A stretch of DNA of 64,000 bases, taken from assembly GCA_963666895.2 (NCBI GenBank), contig CAXXNS010000010.1:248001-312000 (forward strand), written 5' to 3'. The translations under genes were made by a program, and so were the position numbers. The stretch comes from G963666895 sp963666895. Its GTDB lineage: Bacteria > Desulfobacterota > Desulfovibrionia > Desulfovibrionales > Desulfovibrionaceae. Position 1 is the stretch's first letter. Every line of letters begins with the position of its first letter. The notes under the pieces are model-generated. The model searched no databases, had not been told where the DNA came from, and worked only from the letters and a program-made list of their open reading frames with translations. Shown here piece after piece: positions 8,494 through 17,203 of this stretch.

Positions 8494-9405
8494 TTATTTA
8501 TGTAGCCGCTTCTGCAGCTTGGCCCGCAGGAAGATGGCCAGCAGGTTCATGCCCAGGACCAGGGCGATGAGCACCAGGGCCGTGCCGTACTGCAACGGCC
8601 TGGTCTTCTCGATCTCGGTTCCGGCCGTGGCCAGCACGTAGATGTGGTAGGGCAGGGCCATGACGTCGTCCAGGATGCCCTCGGGCATCTGCGGGGTGAA
8701 GAACACGGCCGCGGTGAACATGATGGCCGCGGTCTCTCCGGCCGCCCGGGAGATGGACAGGATGGAGCCGGTCAGGATGCCGGGCACGGCCGTGGGCAGG
8801 ACCACCCTCCAGATGGTCTGCCACTTGGTGGCCCCCAGGCCCAGGGAAGCCTCGCGGTAGGTGTCGGGCACGGACTTGAGCGCCTCCTCGGTGGTGCCGA
8901 TGATCACCGGCAGAGTCAGGGCGCCCAGGGTCAGGGCTCCGGCCGCGATGGACACGCCCATGCCCAGGGCGGTGACGAACAGGCCCAGGCCGAACAGGCC
9001 GAAGACCACCGAGGGCACGCCGGCCAGGTTGTTGATGCCGATGCGGATGACCCGCATGATCTTGCCCGGCCGGGCGTATTCATTCAGGTAGATGGCCGAG
9101 GCCACGCCCAAAGGCAGGGCCACCACCATGCTGGACAGGGCCAGCACGAAGGTGCCGAAGATGCAGGGCCAGATGCCGCCCTCGGTCATGGACTGGCGCG
9201 GGAACTCGGTCAGGAACTCCCAGGTGATGGCGGGCAGGCCGTTGACCAGCAGGAAGCCCAGGATGATGGCCAGGGCCAGGCCGTTGATCACGGCCGCGCC
9301 CTTGAACAGGGAGAAGAACACCCCCTGCCAGATCTTGCGCCGCCTGGTCCGGGCCTCGGAATCCATCCGTTGGCACATCAGGGCGTTGGAGGCGATTTCG
9401 TTCAT
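8494..9405 (-). CDS. pstA: Phosphate ABC transporter permease PstA
   Basis: 303-residue permease with six membrane spans; the EAA loop (Leu-Gly-Ala-Thr-Lys-Trp-Gln-Thr-Ile) and the PstA signature around Gly-Glu-Thr-Ala-Ala-Ile-Met are clear. Forms the high-affinity phosphate channel with PstC. GGAGAGGAG lies just upstream of ATG and 15 nt separate it from pstC. It is the last gene of this pst operon: the next gene is convergent, so the ATPase pstB and phoU must be elsewhere. Confidence 0.95.
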   Translation of the reverse strand: MNEIASNALMCQRMDSEARTRRRKIWQGVFFSLFKGAAVINGLALAIILGFLLVNGLPAITWEFLTEFPRQSMTEGGIWPCIFGTFVLALSSMVVALPLGVASAIYLNEYARPGKIMRVIRIGINNLAGVPSVVFGLFGLGLFVTALGMGVSIAAGALTLGALTLPVIIGTTEEALKSVPDTYREASLGLGATKWQTIWRVVLPTAVPGILTGSILSISRAAGETAAIMFTAAVFFTPQMPEGILDDVMALPYHIYVLATAGTEIEKTRPLQYGTALVLIALVLGMNLLAIFLRAKLQKRLHK

Positions 9406-9420
9406 GGCTCCTCTCCGGCC

Positions 9421-10788
9421 TTACAGGGTCGCCGCACCGACCTGGCGGTACTTCTGGGCGATGTGGTCGGCCACCACGTTGAAGATCAGGGTAAAGATGA
9501 AGAGCACGATGCCCGTGGCGAACAGGGCGAAGTAGTGGTCGCTCTGGAACGGGGCCTCGCCCATCTCCGCGGCGATGGACGCGGGCATGGGCCGCACCGG
9601 GTCGAAGATGGAGGTGGGCATCATGGCCGCTCCGCCGGCCACCATCAAGACGACCATGGTCTCGCCGATGGCCCGGGACATGCCCAGGATCACGGCCGTG
9701 GCGATGCCGGAGATGGAGGCCGGGATGACCACGGTCCAGATGGTCTCGAAGTGCGTGGCGCCCAGGGCCAGGGCCCCCTCCTTGAGCTCGCCGGGCACGG
9801 CGAAGATGGCGTCCTCGGACACCGAGGTGATGGTGGGCACGGACATGAAGGCCAGCATGATGGACGCGTTGAACATGTTGAGGCCCGTTGATATGCCGAA
9901 CGTGTTCTGCAGGAACGGGGCCACGATGACCATGCCGAAGAAGCCGATGACCACCGAGGGCAGCGAGGCCAGCAGCTCGATGATGGGCTTGACCACGTTG
10001 CGCACGCCCGGGGTGGCGATCTCGGCCAGGTAGATGGCGGTCATGACCCCCAGGGGGATGGCGATGATGGAGGACAGGGCCGTGACCGAGAAGGAGCCGA
10101 TGATCAGGGCGAAGATGCCGAACTCGGGGTCCTCCTCCTCGGTGGGATACCAGTACTGCCCGAAGATGAAGTCGGACACGGAAATTTTTTCAAAGATGGG
10201 CAGCCCCTCCCTGAACAGGAAGAGCATGATCAGGAACAGGATCAGGATGGAGGTCATGGCCGTGACCATGAAGCAGGCCTGGATGAGCCGGTCCTTGCTG
10301 CGGCGGGAGAGCTTCAGGGACTTGAGGGCCAGGGTCAGGAACACGGCGAAGGCCAGGGCTCCGGCCATGCCGTAGTACAGGAAGCCGCGCACCTGGACGC
10401 GGGCCTCCACCTGTTTCTTGATGAAGGCCAGACCATCCTGGGCAAGCTCCTTGGCGCGGCCCTGGCGCATCACCTTGGACGCCTCTTCCTCCACGTCGGA
10501 GTTGACGTCGTGGTAGACGTCCATCAGGGCTTTGAGGGCCTTGTCGGCCTGCTCGCCGTCCGGATACTCGGCCTCCACGTCCTGGGTCATGGCGAAGGTG
10601 GCGTAACGCTTCACCTCCTCCAGGGCGCCCTTGTAGGAGTCGTCCTCGATGCCGCGGGCCATGAGGGTCTCGACCTGCCCCAGATACAGGGACTCCACCG
10701 GACCGGGCTGCGCCTTGCGTATGCCCAGAACGGCGAACAGCACCGCGGCCAGCGCGACGCCGATGAATATGATCTTGCCTTTGTCCAC
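9421..10788 (-). CDS. pstC: Phosphate ABC transporter permease PstC with N-terminal extension
   Basis: 455 residues, against roughly 300-320 for common PstC. The C-terminal part (from about 170) is a normal six-span permease with the EAA loop Leu-Gly-Ala-Thr-His-Phe-Glu and Ala-Ile-Gly-Glu-Thr-Met-Val. The extra N-terminus has one membrane helix (about 5-23), a soluble helical, acidic segment (about 25-133) and another helix (about 136-155). GTG start with AAGGA 8 nt upstream. Lies 86 nt downstream of pstS; that gap holds a stem-loop. The extension may be a sensory or regulatory domain, which is inference. Confidence 0.93.
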   Translation of the reverse strand: MDKGKIIFIGVALAAVLFAVLGIRKAQPGPVESLYLGQVETLMARGIEDDSYKGALEEVKRYATFAMTQDVEAEYPDGEQADKALKALMDVYHDVNSDVEEEASKVMRQGRAKELAQDGLAFIKKQVEARVQVRGFLYYGMAGALAFAVFLTLALKSLKLSRRSKDRLIQACFMVTAMTSILILFLIMLFLFREGLPIFEKISVSDFIFGQYWYPTEEEDPEFGIFALIIGSFSVTALSSIIAIPLGVMTAIYLAEIATPGVRNVVKPIIELLASLPSVVIGFFGMVIVAPFLQNTFGISTGLNMFNASIMLAFMSVPTITSVSEDAIFAVPGELKEGALALGATHFETIWTVVIPASISGIATAVILGMSRAIGETMVVLMVAGGAAMMPTSIFDPVRPMPASIAAEMGEAPFQSDHYFALFATGIVLFIFTLIFNVVADHIAQKYRQVGAATL

Positions 10789-10819
10789 TGTCTTTTTCCT
10801 TGCGGGTCTGGGGGCGTAG

Positions 10820-10854
10820 CCCCCTCCGGAACGCTGCTTGCGCTCCGGAGGGGG
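10820..10854 (-). other. Stem-loop between pstS and pstC
   Basis: A perfect 11-bp inverted repeat (10820-10830 with 10844-10854, arm CCCCCTCCGGA), extended by three more inner pairs after one mismatch around a 5-nt loop. There is no T-run, so it is unlikely to be a full terminator. A stem at this place commonly protects the 3' end of the binding-protein message and gives higher pstS than pstC expression. It could also be a copy of a genome-wide REP-like element. Confidence 0.6.
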
Positions 10855-10874
10855 AAAGGCTCTGGATCGTCCGC

Positions 10875-11705
10875 CTAGTTGGTGGGCGCGACGGGAATGA
10901 AGCCGGTGTCGGCGGCCAGGGTCTGGCCGGCCGGGCTCATGATGAAGTCGATGATGGTCTTCACGTCACCGGCCGGAGCGCCGACGGTGTAGCAGTTCAG
11001 GCCGCGGGAGATGGGGTAGGAGCCGTCCAGGGCGGAATCGACGGAGGCGGACACGCCCTCGACGCTCAGGCCCTTGAGCTCGCTGTTGACGTAGGCCAGG
11101 CCGACGTAGCCGATGGCCTGGGGGTTCTTGGCCACGGCCTGGGCCACGGCGCCGTTGGAAGCCAGCAGGGAAGCGCCGGGGTAGACCTTGTTGGAATGGC
11201 CCTCGGCGTTCTTGCCCATGACCTTGGACTTCCAGCAATCGTAGGTGCCGGAGGAGGTGTCACGGGAGACGACCACGATCTCGGCGTCGGCGCCGCCCAG
11301 GTCCTTCCAGTTGGTGATCTCGCCCATGTAGATGGCGCGGAGCTGGTCAATGGAGATGTCGGCCACGCCGTTGGACGGGTGGACCACCGGGGTGATGCAG
11401 TCGTAGGCGACCACGTGCTGGACGGCCTCGCGGCCGTTGTCCGCGGCGGCCTTGACTTCCTTGTCCTTCATGTCGCGGGACATCATGGCGATGTCGCAGG
11501 TGCCGTCGATGAGCGCCTTGGCGCCGTTGGACGAACCGCCGCCGGACAGGGAGATGGCGATGTCGGGATGATGGGCCTGGAAATAATCCGTAACCTTCTG
11601 CATCAGGGGCAGGACGGTGGTGGAACCCTTGATCTCCACCGAACCGGCGAACGCGGTGCCGGCCATGAGCGCGAACAGGGCGACCAGAGCGAGAAACTTT
11701 TTCAT
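10875..11705 (-). CDS. pstS: Periplasmic phosphate-binding protein PstS
   Basis: 276-residue secreted binding protein delivering phosphate to PstCA. A standard Sec signal peptide (Met-Lys-Lys start, hydrophobic core, cleavage after Ala-Phe-Ala) is followed by the PstS fold, with phosphate-contact motifs Lys-Gly-Ser-Thr-Thr-Val, Gly-Gly-Gly-Ser-Ser-Asn-Gly and Ser-Arg-Asp-Thr-Ser-Ser-Gly-Thr. The start at 11705 has GGAGG 6 nt upstream; an upstream in-frame start at 11735 would place extra charged residues before the signal peptide and is rejected. Sits 49 nt downstream of a Pho-type promoter. Confidence 0.96.
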   Translation of the reverse strand: MKKFLALVALFALMAGTAFAGSVEIKGSTTVLPLMQKVTDYFQAHHPDIAISLSGGGSSNGAKALIDGTCDIAMMSRDMKDKEVKAAADNGREAVQHVVAYDCITPVVHPSNGVADISIDQLRAIYMGEITNWKDLGGADAEIVVVSRDTSSGTYDCWKSKVMGKNAEGHSNKVYPGASLLASNGAVAQAVAKNPQAIGYVGLAYVNSELKGLSVEGVSASVDSALDGSYPISRGLNCYTVGAPAGDVKTIIDFIMSPAGQTLAADTGFIPVAPTN

Positions 11706-11753
11706 GATTTTCCTCCAAAAAGGTTTTTTTACCAAGCTTCAGCCTGAGCGGTA

Positions 11754-11787
11754 CGACTAGCAGAGGGGTGTTACGGAATTGTTACAG
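11754..11787 (-). promoter_or_regulatory. Pho box and promoter of the pst operon
   Basis: Reading the minus strand, CTGTAAC-AATT-CCGTAAC (11787 to 11770) is two 7-nt direct repeats separated by 4 nt, the layout of a PhoB box (CTGTNAN-N4-CTGTNAN). A -10-like TAGTCG follows 10 nt later (11759-11754), the usual spacing where PhoB replaces the -35 contact. It faces pstS, whose start codon is about 50 nt downstream. This predicts induction by phosphate starvation through a PhoB homologue. Confidence 0.75.
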
Positions 11788-11907
11788 TCAGGAAAAAGGT
11801 ACGTGACACAATACGTTTCCCGAATTTGTCTACTGGGCTCCCCCGGGAAGGCCGCTTGATCATCCAGGCGAAATCAAGCATCCTCCGCGCCAAGGAGAAC
11901 GGACCGC

Positions 11908-13284
11908 GTGCATGTCACCCACCTCGTCATCGGCGCCGGGCCCACCGGACTGGGCGCCGCCCTGTGCCTCAAGGAGCAGGGCGTGGACGACTTCCTTCTC
12001 CTGGAGCGCAACAACCACGCCGGCGGCCTGGCCGCCAGCTTCCAGGACCGCCAGGGCTTCACCTGGGACTTCGGCGGCCACGTCCTGTTCTCCCACTACC
12101 CCACCTTCGACCACCAGGTGGCCGCGGTCATGGGCGACGAGTTCCTGGAACACGAGCGCGTGTCCTTCGTTCGCTCCCACCGCACCTGGGTGCCCTACCC
12201 CTTCCAGAACAACATCCGTCACCTGCCGCCCCTGGCGCGCTGGAAGTGCATCCGCGGGCTCATGAACCGGCCCAAGGCCGAGCCCGAGAACTTCCTGCAA
12301 TGGATCAACGCGGTGTTCGGCCCGGGCATCGGCGACGTGTTCATGCGGCCTTACAACTTCAAGGTCTGGGCCACCCCGGCCGAGCGCATGTCCTACGCCT
12401 GGATCGGCGAGCGGGTCAGCGTGGTGGAGCTGTCGCAGGTGCTGGCCAACGTGCTGCACCAGCAAGACGACGTGGCCTGGGGCCCCAACAACACCTTCCG
12501 CTTCCCGGCCAGGGGCGGCACGGGCGAGATCTTCCGCCGCATGGCCGACACCCTGGGCGACCGCGTGCGCTACCGGTCCGACGTGGGCCTGGTCCACGGC
12601 CGGAAAAAGGAAGTGCGCACCGTGTCCGGGGAGACCATCACCTACGACCACCTGCTGTGCACCGGCCCCCTGGACCTGCTGGTCCAGCGCTGGCTCGTGG
12701 ACGTGGACGACGCGGTCATGGACGAGATGACCGAGGCGTCGCGCTTCCTGGAGCACAACTCCGTGCATGTCACGGGCATCGGCCTGGACGGCCCGGACAG
12801 CCCCCACTGGCCCCGGCCTGACCAGCGCTGCTGGATGTATTTCCCGGAGCCGGACTGCCCCTTCTACCGGGTGACCAACTTCCACCACTACTCGCCCGGG
12901 AACACGGCCAAACCCGGTGAGCAGCGGGCCCTCATGTGCGAAACCAGCTCGTCCGACCACAAGCTGGAGGACCTGGACACCCTGGCCGACCGCTGTGGCC
13001 AAGGGCTCAGGCGCACCACGCTCATGGCCCCGGACGACCGCGTGGTCACGACCTTCGAGCGCACCAAGGAGTACGGCTACCCCGTGCCCACCCTGGGCCG
13101 CGACCAGGCCCTGGCCGTGATCCAGCCCCGGCTGGAGGCCCTGGACATCTACGCCCGGGGCCGGTTCGGCGGCTGGAAATACGAGGTGGGCAACATGGAC
13201 CACAGCTTCATGCAGGGCTGGGAATGGGCCCTGCGCATGGTCCGGGGGCAGGCCGAGGAAACCTATTCCATCCCAACCAACTAA
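11908..13284 (+). CDS. glf: Eukaryotic-type UDP-galactopyranose mutase (FAD flavoprotein)
   Basis: 458 residues; predicted to interconvert UDP-galactopyranose and UDP-galactofuranose with reduced FAD. The N-terminal dinucleotide fold is Gly-Ala-Gly-Pro-Thr-Gly-Leu-Gly (9-16) and the His-loop is Gly-Gly-His-Val-Leu-Phe-Ser-His (56-63). The match is to fungal/eukaryotic mutases rather than the short bacterial Glf: Val-Pro-Tyr-Pro-Phe-Gln-Asn-Asn-Ile (95-103), Met-Arg-Pro-Tyr-Asn-Phe-Lys-Val-Trp (146-154), Phe-Arg-Phe-Pro-Ala-Arg-Gly-Gly-Thr-Gly (197-206), Cys-Pro-Phe-Tyr-Arg (317-321, candidate phosphate-binding Arg), and Gly-Arg-Phe-Gly-Gly-Trp-Lys-Tyr-Glu-Val-Gly-Asn-(x)-Asp-His-Ser-Phe (418-434). 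GTG start with AAGGAG about 10 nt upstream. A related amine-oxidase-fold enzyme with another substrate remains possible. No galactofuranosyltransferase adjoins it. Confidence 0.8.
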   Translation: MHVTHLVIGAGPTGLGAALCLKEQGVDDFLLLERNNHAGGLAASFQDRQGFTWDFGGHVLFSHYPTFDHQVAAVMGDEFLEHERVSFVRSHRTWVPYPFQNNIRHLPPLARWKCIRGLMNRPKAEPENFLQWINAVFGPGIGDVFMRPYNFKVWATPAERMSYAWIGERVSVVELSQVLANVLHQQDDVAWGPNNTFRFPARGGTGEIFRRMADTLGDRVRYRSDVGLVHGRKKEVRTVSGETITYDHLLCTGPLDLLVQRWLVDVDDAVMDEMTEASRFLEHNSVHVTGIGLDGPDSPHWPRPDQRCWMYFPEPDCPFYRVTNFHHYSPGNTAKPGEQRALMCETSSSDHKLEDLDTLADRCGQGLRRTTLMAPDDRVVTTFERTKEYGYPVPTLGRDQALAVIQPRLEALDIYARGRFGGWKYEVGNMDHSFMQGWEWALRMVRGQAEETYSIPTN

Positions 13285-13296
13285 ATGAAGGCATCC

Positions 13297-14373
<1,077 letters not shown>

Positions 14374-14383
14374 AGGTATCGCA

Positions 14384-14641
14384 GTGGCCCGCTCCAAAAA
14401 GCGACCCAAGCCCCTGGCCCCGCCGCCGACCTGGTCGGCCCGGCGATACATCCGCCTGAACCCGGCCGATATCGCCCTGTTTAGGTTCCTGCTGGAGGCC
14501 CGCGACAACCTGGCCCTGTTCACCGTGGTGGACCGGGTGCGCGGGGTGCTCCTGCTCCGCTATTCCCCGCAGCAGGAGGGCGAGGTGGACGACTTCCTGG
14601 CCCAGACCGGGCAGGAACTGGCCATCCAGCCCGTGTTGTAA
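14384..14641 (+). CDS. DUF4911 family protein
   Basis: 85-residue small protein. The basic N-terminus is followed by Arg-Tyr-Ile-Arg-Leu-Asn-Pro-Ala-Asp-Ile and a compact alpha/beta region with Phe-Leu-Leu-Glu-Ala-Arg-Asp-Asn, the pattern of DUF4911 proteins from deltaproteobacteria; these have no assigned function. GTG start, with GAGG 7 nt upstream, 10 nt after the peptidase stop. Last gene before a strong terminator. Confidence 0.75.
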   Translation: MARSKKRPKPLAPPPTWSARRYIRLNPADIALFRFLLEARDNLALFTVVDRVRGVLLLRYSPQQEGEVDDFLAQTGQELAIQPVL

Positions 14642-14646
14642 ACAAC

Positions 14647-14678
14647 AAAGCCCCCGGCCAAGGCCGGGGGCTTTTCTT
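14647..14678. terminator. Bidirectional intrinsic terminator
   Basis: A 12-bp stem (AAAGCCCCCGGC, 14647-14658, paired with 14663-14674) with a 4-nt loop, followed on the plus strand by CTTTTCTTTT and on the minus strand by a T-rich run. It separates the convergent DUF4911 and nhaB genes. Confidence 0.9.
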
Positions 14679-14695
14679 TTGGTTTACGGAACGCT

Positions 14696-16549
14696 CTAGT
14701 GCATGCCTAACGCCATACCCACGGGCAGCACCACGTCCGAGTGCTCGATGATGCCCAGGGCATGCACCATCCAGGTGTACACCTGGGGCATGTACCAGGT
14801 GGCCACGAGCCCGGTGATGGACATGGTGATGGTGTACGGCAGGGCCAGCATAACCATGCGTCCGTAGGACAGCCGGATCACCGGGGCCAGGGCGCTGGTC
14901 AGCAGGAACAGGAAGGCCGCCTGGCCGTTGGGCGTGGCCACGGACGGAATGTTGGTTCCCGTGTTGATGGCCACGGCCAGCTGGTTCAGGTGATGGGCCT
15001 CCATGCCCAGGTTCATGGTCCTGAGCCAGGCGCCGATATCCTGCCCGCCGGTCAGTTCCATCACGTGGGCCAGGTCGTCGAACTGGGTCGGATGCACCGA
15101 GGCCATTGCCGAGGCCAGGTGCTGGCCCAGGTCGGCCGGGACGCCGGCCACGGCGTTCACCGCGGAGACCAGGGTGTCCGGGGTGGCGTGGGCGATGGCC
15201 GCGCTCACCGAGGCATACAGGTCGCCGGGGATGGAGTTCAGGACGTTCAGCAACGCCTGGAGCTGGTCCGCGGTCAGCCGGGCAGCGGCCAGGGTGTCGT
15301 TGATGTAGACCGTGGCCACGAACACGTTGTCCGAGATGGCGGACAGGACGCCGTTGGCCGCGTAGTAGGCGACGAGCTGCATCTTGCCCGACAGGGACAG
15401 CACCGAGTGGATGACCGGGGCGAACAGGTGCTGGTCGTGGATCACGGCCACGATGGTGAAGAAGACCACCAGCAGGGCGGTGAAAGGCAGGGCCTCGCGG
15501 AAGGCGTGGCCGATGGCGTGCTCGTCCGTGGTGCCGCACAGGCTGGTCAGGAGCACGATGACGGACAGGCCGATGACGCCCACCTCGGCCAGGTGCATGG
15601 CTAGGGCCAGGATCAGCCAGACCGCGGCAAAGGCCTGGATGATGAGCTGGGCGCGGCCCTTGGCGCCGCGGGCCTCGTCACGCCGGGTGGCCTCTTCAAG
15701 AAGGACCGAGCGCACGTTGCCGGGCAGCCTGGCGCCGTAGCCGAAGAGCTTGAACTGCTCCACGGCCGCGCAGGTCAAGAGGCCCACGACCAGCACCGGG
15801 ATGGACACCGGGGTGATCATCCAGAAGAACTCCATGAAGTGCCAGCCCATCTTCTCGCCGATGAGCAGGTTCTGGGGCTCGCCCACCAGGGTGCACACGC
15901 CGCCCAGGGCCGTGCCCACCGCGCCGTGCATCATGAGGTTGCGCAGGTAGGCGCGGAAGGTCAGCAGGTCCTCCCGCTCCATCTCCTTGACCGTCTCGTC
16001 GTCGCCCAGGTCGTGGTCGCCCCCGGCCCCCTTGCCCGAGGCGTAGCGGTGGTAGACGTTGTAGAACCCGTAGGCCACCGCGATGATGACCGCGGTCACG
16101 GTCAGGGCGTCCAGGAAAGCGGACAGAAAGGCGCCCGCGAAACAGAACAGCAGGGAGATGATGATCTTGGAGCGGATCTTGGTCAGGATCTTGGTGAAGG
16201 TGAACTGGAGCAGGTCCTTCATGAAATAGATGCCCGCCACCATGAAGATCAGCAGCAGGATGACCGCGAAGTTGTCCTTGGCCTCGTGGTAGACCATGGC
16301 CGGGCTGGTCATGCCCAGGAACACGGCCTCCAGGGCAAGCAGGCCGCCCGCGGGCAGGGGGTAGCACTTGAGCGCCATGGCCAGGGTGAAGATGAACTCC
16401 ACGATGAGGATCCAGCCAGTGACCACGCCACCGAAGGTGGTCAGCAGGACGGGATTGGCGATGAGAAAGCCGAGGATGGTCAGCTTGTACCAATCCGGAG
16501 AATTGCCGAGGAAATTTCTGTACAGGGCTTGGGAAACGGTCTTGGGCAC
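14696..16549 (-). CDS. nhaB: Na+/H+ antiporter NhaB with internal insertion
   Basis: 617-residue sodium/proton antiporter of the inner membrane. The start region (Leu-Tyr-Arg-Asn-Phe-Leu-Gly-Asn-Ser-Pro-Asp-Trp-Tyr-Lys), Phe-Leu-Asp-Ala-Leu-Thr-Val, Gly-Glu-Pro-Gln-Asn-Leu-Leu-Ile-Gly, and Ala-Ile-Asn-Thr-Gly-Thr-Asn-(x)-Pro-Ser-Val-Ala-Thr-Pro-Asn-Gly are NhaB signatures. GTG start with AAGGAG 7 nt upstream; a longer upstream reading to 16618 lacks homology and is dropped. E. coli NhaB is about 513 residues; most of the difference is an Ala/Leu-rich segment of about 106 residues (14981-15298) where E. coli has about 18, between a conserved Asn in Thr-Val-Tyr-Ile-Asn and the Ala-Ile-Asn-Thr-Gly motif. 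Has its own promoter candidate. Confidence 0.93.
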   Translation of the reverse strand: MPKTVSQALYRNFLGNSPDWYKLTILGFLIANPVLLTTFGGVVTGWILIVEFIFTLAMALKCYPLPAGGLLALEAVFLGMTSPAMVYHEAKDNFAVILLLIFMVAGIYFMKDLLQFTFTKILTKIRSKIIISLLFCFAGAFLSAFLDALTVTAVIIAVAYGFYNVYHRYASGKGAGGDHDLGDDETVKEMEREDLLTFRAYLRNLMMHGAVGTALGGVCTLVGEPQNLLIGEKMGWHFMEFFWMITPVSIPVLVVGLLTCAAVEQFKLFGYGARLPGNVRSVLLEEATRRDEARGAKGRAQLIIQAFAAVWLILALAMHLAEVGVIGLSVIVLLTSLCGTTDEHAIGHAFREALPFTALLVVFFTIVAVIHDQHLFAPVIHSVLSLSGKMQLVAYYAANGVLSAISDNVFVATVYINDTLAAARLTADQLQALLNVLNSIPGDLYASVSAAIAHATPDTLVSAVNAVAGVPADLGQHLASAMASVHPTQFDDLAHVMELTGGQDIGAWLRTMNLGMEAHHLNQLAVAINTGTNIPSVATPNGQAAFLFLLTSALAPVIRLSYGRMVMLALPYTITMSITGLVATWYMPQVYTWMVHALGIIEHSDVVLPVGMALGMH

Positions 16550-16632
16550 GATATCACTCCTTGGATTCGGGGTCCGGGCACAAGGCCCCGACGTCCTTAA
16601 GGCCACGGGTGTCCACATAACACACCGAACGA

Positions 16633-16661
16633 TAAATACCCGAGTCAGATCAGGGGGGCAA
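16633..16661 (-). promoter_or_regulatory. Candidate sigma70 promoter for nhaB
   Basis: Minus-strand TTGCCC (16656-16661), 17-nt spacer, TATTTA (16633-16638); predicted leader of about 75 nt before the GTG start at 16549. Confidence 0.45.
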
Positions 16662-16702
16662 GAGGCTTACACACCTTAATTTCTATCTTTCATCGAGTAG
16701 CA

Positions 16703-16733
16703 AGCGGCCCGCCGCGTGGCGCGGCGGGCCGCT
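16703..16733 (-). terminator. Hairpin after the TSUP exporter operon
   Basis: Perfect 14-bp stem (16703-16716 with 16720-16733) around a 3-nt loop, 26 nt past the stop of the small membrane gene at 16760. No T-run follows on the minus strand, so termination may be Rho-assisted, or the stem may only protect the message end. Confidence 0.6.
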
Positions 16734-16759
16734 GATGGTCGGTTTTCTCCGACGAGAAT

Positions 16760-17191
16760 CTAATGGCCCAGATTGACCACGCCCGAACAGGAGATGGTGA
16801 TCATGAAGGCCACCCAGAGGGACAGCAGGGTCCAGAGCATCTGGCGCGGCTTGCCGAACAGGAAGCAGAAGGCGGAGCCCAGCAGGGCGGGCAGGGCCAC
16901 CGAACCGCCGACCACCAGGCCGAACTGGGTCAGGCCGTCACCCTTGGTGATGTTGTCGATCCAGAAGTGGCCGCCGTGGATCTCGTTTCCGCCCAGGGCC
17001 CAGACGCCCGGCGCGGCGACGCCTTCCCAGATGGCGCCGAAGAGGTAGTGCGGATTGAGCACGTTGTTGTCCACAAAAGCCATGGCCAGCCAGGGGCCCA
17101 GGCAGCAAAGCAGGGCCGAGACCACGCAGAGCCAGTAGACGATTTCACCGTATACGATCTGGGCGACAGGCATTTGGGGTCGATTATCCAT
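16760..17191 (-). CDS. Small integral membrane protein, partner of TSUP exporter
   Basis: 143 residues with about three membrane segments (near 18-38, 85-107 and 115-138) and a soluble loop between the first two (Val-Asp-Asn-Asn-Val-Leu-Asn-Pro to Gly-Asp-Gly-Leu-Thr). No catalytic motif is recognised. It lies 12 nt downstream of a TSUP exporter in one transcript, so it may be an accessory or stabilising subunit. Similar pairs seem to recur in sulfate reducers, but the function is unknown. Confidence 0.8.
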   Translation of the reverse strand: MDNRPQMPVAQIVYGEIVYWLCVVSALLCCLGPWLAMAFVDNNVLNPHYLFGAIWEGVAAPGVWALGGNEIHGGHFWIDNITKGDGLTQFGLVVGGSVALPALLGSAFCFLFGKPRQMLWTLLSLWVAFMITISCSGVVNLGH

Positions 17192-17203
17192 GACTGTCTC
17201 CTT

